DNA of 7,606 bases. Origin: CAZCZY01 sp964503525. Its GTDB lineage: Bacteria > Patescibacteriota > JAUYIX01. Shown here piece after piece: positions 6,601 to 7,606 of the stretch. Numbering within the stretch: the first letter of the stretch is position 1; the number at the start of each line of letters is the position of its first letter. The notes under the pieces were generated by a model, which was given only the letters and a program-made list of their open reading frames with translations, searched no databases and was not told the DNA's origin. The DNA lies in contig CAZCZY010000067.1 of the NCBI GenBank assembly GCA_964503525.1, positions 1 through 7,606 on the forward strand, written 5' to 3'. The position numbers were made by a program, and so were the translations under genes.

Positions 6601-7606
6601 TACAAGTGGCTTGTTGATGCCTGGTCCCGATGTACCGCTTACAACGAGCGCATTTTGTTGCATATTGGGGCAGATGGTTAGTACGGACGCATCATCCTTT
6701 GTGGTTAGTTACTGGGAGTCTGTGGGAAGCGGTGCGCTCATGTTAAGAAAAATTGATACCAACTTATCGCCGATAACTAGCGCTGTGCAAATAAATTCTG
6801 GTGTCAACGGTGTCAATGTGCCAGCAGCAATCTCGCTAGATCTGGCTGGCGGGCAAATTCTTGCTGCCTGGAGCGAATTTCCACCGCCAACCTTCGCGGG
6901 AATTACTAATTTTCGATTTTTTGATTTGTCGCTGGCACCACAAGCTGGCCCGTTCATTCAAAGTCAGGGCGGCCTGCCAAGTTCTGTGAGCGAAGTTGTG
7001 CTTGATCCAACCACCCGGCGGATTTGGACGGTGAGTTTTGGGTATGATCCATCCGTCAATTCCTTAGCCGCCCTCGCAAATCTCTTTGCCTACGAACCCC
7101 AAACCCACGAGCTAACCAGCTCAGTGTATGACGCCGGTGGGGTTACCGATTGGCAAACACTTGTCACAACACTTGAGCTGCCACCAAATACGGATGTTGA
7201 TATTTTGGTGCGAGCAGGAAATACGCCCATCCCCAATGGTACCTGGTCGGCGTTTGAGAATGTTCCATATGTACTGGCAGGCTCTAGAGCAGACGGTCCC
7301 ATACCGGCAAGCGTGCCGTCGACACGTTATTTGCAATATAAACTTGTCTTTGATAACTCTCTCAATCCAAGCACCACGCCGGTTATCAGTGACATCGCGA
7401 TTGGGCAGGCCGGTGTCACCCGCATTACCTTCCAAGTCCAGGTTAATGCTACGCAAGGCTCGGTCATAAGTAATGCAGCACAAGTCTCAGCATCAAATGC
7501 GGCAACTGTCGGGACACCCCCGAGCGCCGTACAAAATACGGTCGGCGCTCCAGCTAGCGTTGTCATCGGCGGCGAAACTCGTATTGACACGGCCATCGAC
7601 TTGTCC
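3617..7606 (+). CDS. Giant exported modular protein: two predicted beta-propellers, beta-sandwich domains and a split DUF11 domain (partial, 3' end outside window)
   Basis: No specific gene is recognised. The frame is open for all 1330 codons to the window edge. A basic N-terminus (MAQKTNK) precedes one hydrophobic segment (15-35), a signal peptide or membrane anchor, so the rest should lie outside the cytoplasm. Residues about 60-515 contain seven aromatic-centred units about 60 residues apart (W140, W206, Y270, W338, W381, W442, W504), which I read as a beta-propeller. Residues 518-624 form a beta-sandwich with C567 and C599. A DUF11-type domain begins at 627, with a calcium-loop-like DINGDG (635-640) and ITNTGAAPADNVVVTDPIP, then breaks off near 717. 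Seven further units follow (about 785-1166), then a second sandwich (1168-1264) with RYLQYKL. Residues 1264-1310 look like the missing DUF11 half (ITFQVQVNA, ISNAAQVSA). No sorting signal is seen because the C-terminus is missing. Adhesion, carbohydrate binding or S-layer roles are all possible. Export and modularity are well supported; domain boundaries are by eye. Confidence 0.93.
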   Translation, partial: MAQKTNKTSLNIRHVVLWLGLAAVSIGLVAVVVFIATQGRRLPSSAATATFTEDFSTTALSDGGVTNAQWLGDGEASLYDGFWTNFTNFTIGSEQITQIIPEGEQALTSMMILNGQNEPFVAFATGDFSTNKADMWFSRWDNTDQRWEQMDGTIGATKVSAPIPPSFQMTFRYDDQMYLDASGNPAILFERRPTSSTSIKPNAVRWCPLLAGGTWGNMACSAAGPEEVPGIPGSHTLIIDVALDNSRNPVLSLGNGSLCGTCQDAWLVRYDGTAWVTPTGDPGAEQITATGARHMKLVVMPSNELYISRRPALFSGTGLSGVKTTMNSGGGPTVLTDWQGNPGETMITSDDVFSFEPERDPSDGTLHAIWSSGSLINHTYWDTADEQFHKQDGSLGQETIINNSFSIGFRMEIEFDPTMPQAPKVASTGSNTSDNNFYFAEWNPTSQLWGSHIGQPTPEIIPGGLSLNLQFNFEVGSDGIPVFLHNVLNFVGPNATGQLFITRWTAERVDETRDTLQSITVANATTPIRSAKITLKGESRGFAGATTAQPPVPLNAQGRNAFVDVDCFMSNDNGLTYFAVTVGEEFIFPTNGQNLRWKCEMTSGTLFDDPVLDLLTIEYATDATAADLSIIKLVDINGDGTFTDNGQRVTPGQTIAYALDITNTGAAPADNVVVTDPIPTGTTYVSNSTRVNGVAVADIAGNSPLVSGLTVPTIPGGTFLQTAWDGGPGQQNFTDVGRFLEQNAMHFKESEFLSIPTDTIYQDEAFGNPNQPVRLNQPASGSIVPSLSTSFNLPNGNLFTAWTKFGATAEIIGRITDRNGEHVTPEIVLSDSPTMINQRPTTVRLDNGDFVVVWNQGSTFAFTEKIVARVFDATLVPKTGEIIIDTALGSPFETYVDLDSPFGFFFTATARNPVATDGNNVFIGWTEGDFRFSAPCQVTVKTAGFTGLLSPIFPETQVTPFCDTSQFSGPSLSVAGSTVAVAFEQNSSLLGHTMTTSGLLMPGPDVPLTTSAFCCILGQMVSTDASSFVVSYWESVGSGALMLRKIDTNLSPITSAVQINSGVNGVNVPAAISLDLAGGQILAAWSEFPPPTFAGITNFRFFDLSLAPQAGPFIQSQGGLPSSVSEVVLDPTTRRIWTVSFGYDPSVNSLAALANLFAYEPQTHELTSSVYDAGGVTDWQTLVTTLELPPNTDVDILVRAGNTPIPNGTWSAFENVPYVLAGSRADGPIPASVPSTRYLQYKLVFDNSLNPSTTPVISDIAIGQAGVTRITFQVQVNATQGSVISNAAQVSASNAATVGTPPSAVQNTVGAPASVVIGGETRIDTAIDLS
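5969..7114 (+). repeat. Seven degenerate protein repeats (second predicted beta-propeller) inside the large exported-protein gene
   Basis: Each unit has the pattern of a short turn, a hydrophobic strand ending in an aromatic residue, a polar loop, a second strand, and in several units D-x-x-L-x-P. Examples are GNLFTAW, GDFVVVW, NNVFIGW, SSFVVSYW, GQILAAW and RRIWTVSF; the fourth unit has STVAVAF in place of the Trp strand. Anchor residues fall at 802, 854, 925, 983, 1033, 1085 and 1137, mostly 50-58 apart. Copies are diverged at DNA level, so this is an old protein repeat and not a recent duplication. Seven units match a seven-bladed propeller, but the fold is inferred. Confidence 0.6.

Noticed and set aside
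3617..7606. Frameshift or gene fusion as the cause of the unusual exported-protein architecture
   Set aside because: I translated the frame codon by codon and found no stop or frame change; residue patterns stay protein-like across both DUF11 junctions.

Overview
The window holds four protein genes: three on the minus strand (a Clp ATPase, a small heat-shock protein and a PrsW-type membrane protease) and one very long gene on the plus strand for an exported modular protein. Both outer genes run off the window. All four reading frames use the standard code, with ATG and GTG starts and bacterial promoters. A CIRCE element, a McsA-like zinc finger fused to a ClpC-type ATPase, a PrsW homologue and a giant DUF11-type surface protein together suggest a bacterium, perhaps of the Patescibacteria/CPR group. 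That placement is inference; no rRNA or marker gene is present to confirm it.

Layout. 1-1937 (minus): N-terminal 645 residues of ClpC/ClpE, cut by the window edge inside the second AAA+ domain. 1963-2021: its control region, a near-perfect CIRCE operator lying just downstream of a sigma70-type promoter. 2022-2186: non-coding, with a GC-rich 11-bp repeat in two direct and one inverted copy. 2187-2666 (minus): Hsp20 with its own promoter at 2701-2729. 2743-3450 (minus): PrsW-family intramembrane protease. 3451-3616: divergent intergenic region with a strong plus-strand promoter and a Shine-Dalgarno site. 3617-7606 (plus): at least 1330 residues of an exported protein, with no stop before the window ends.

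The minus-strand genes form a protein-quality-control cluster: a Zn-finger ClpC unfoldase under predicted HrcA/CIRCE control, a holdase chaperone, and a membrane protease of a family linked to stress signalling. They appear to have separate promoters rather than one operon. The plus-strand gene is unrelated in function. It has an N-terminal membrane segment, then what I read as two seven-bladed beta-propellers, each followed by a beta-sandwich domain, and a DUF11 domain that appears to be split by the second propeller-sandwich module. That architecture is the most unusual thing in the window.

I see no tRNA, rRNA, CRISPR array, insertion sequence or phage gene.
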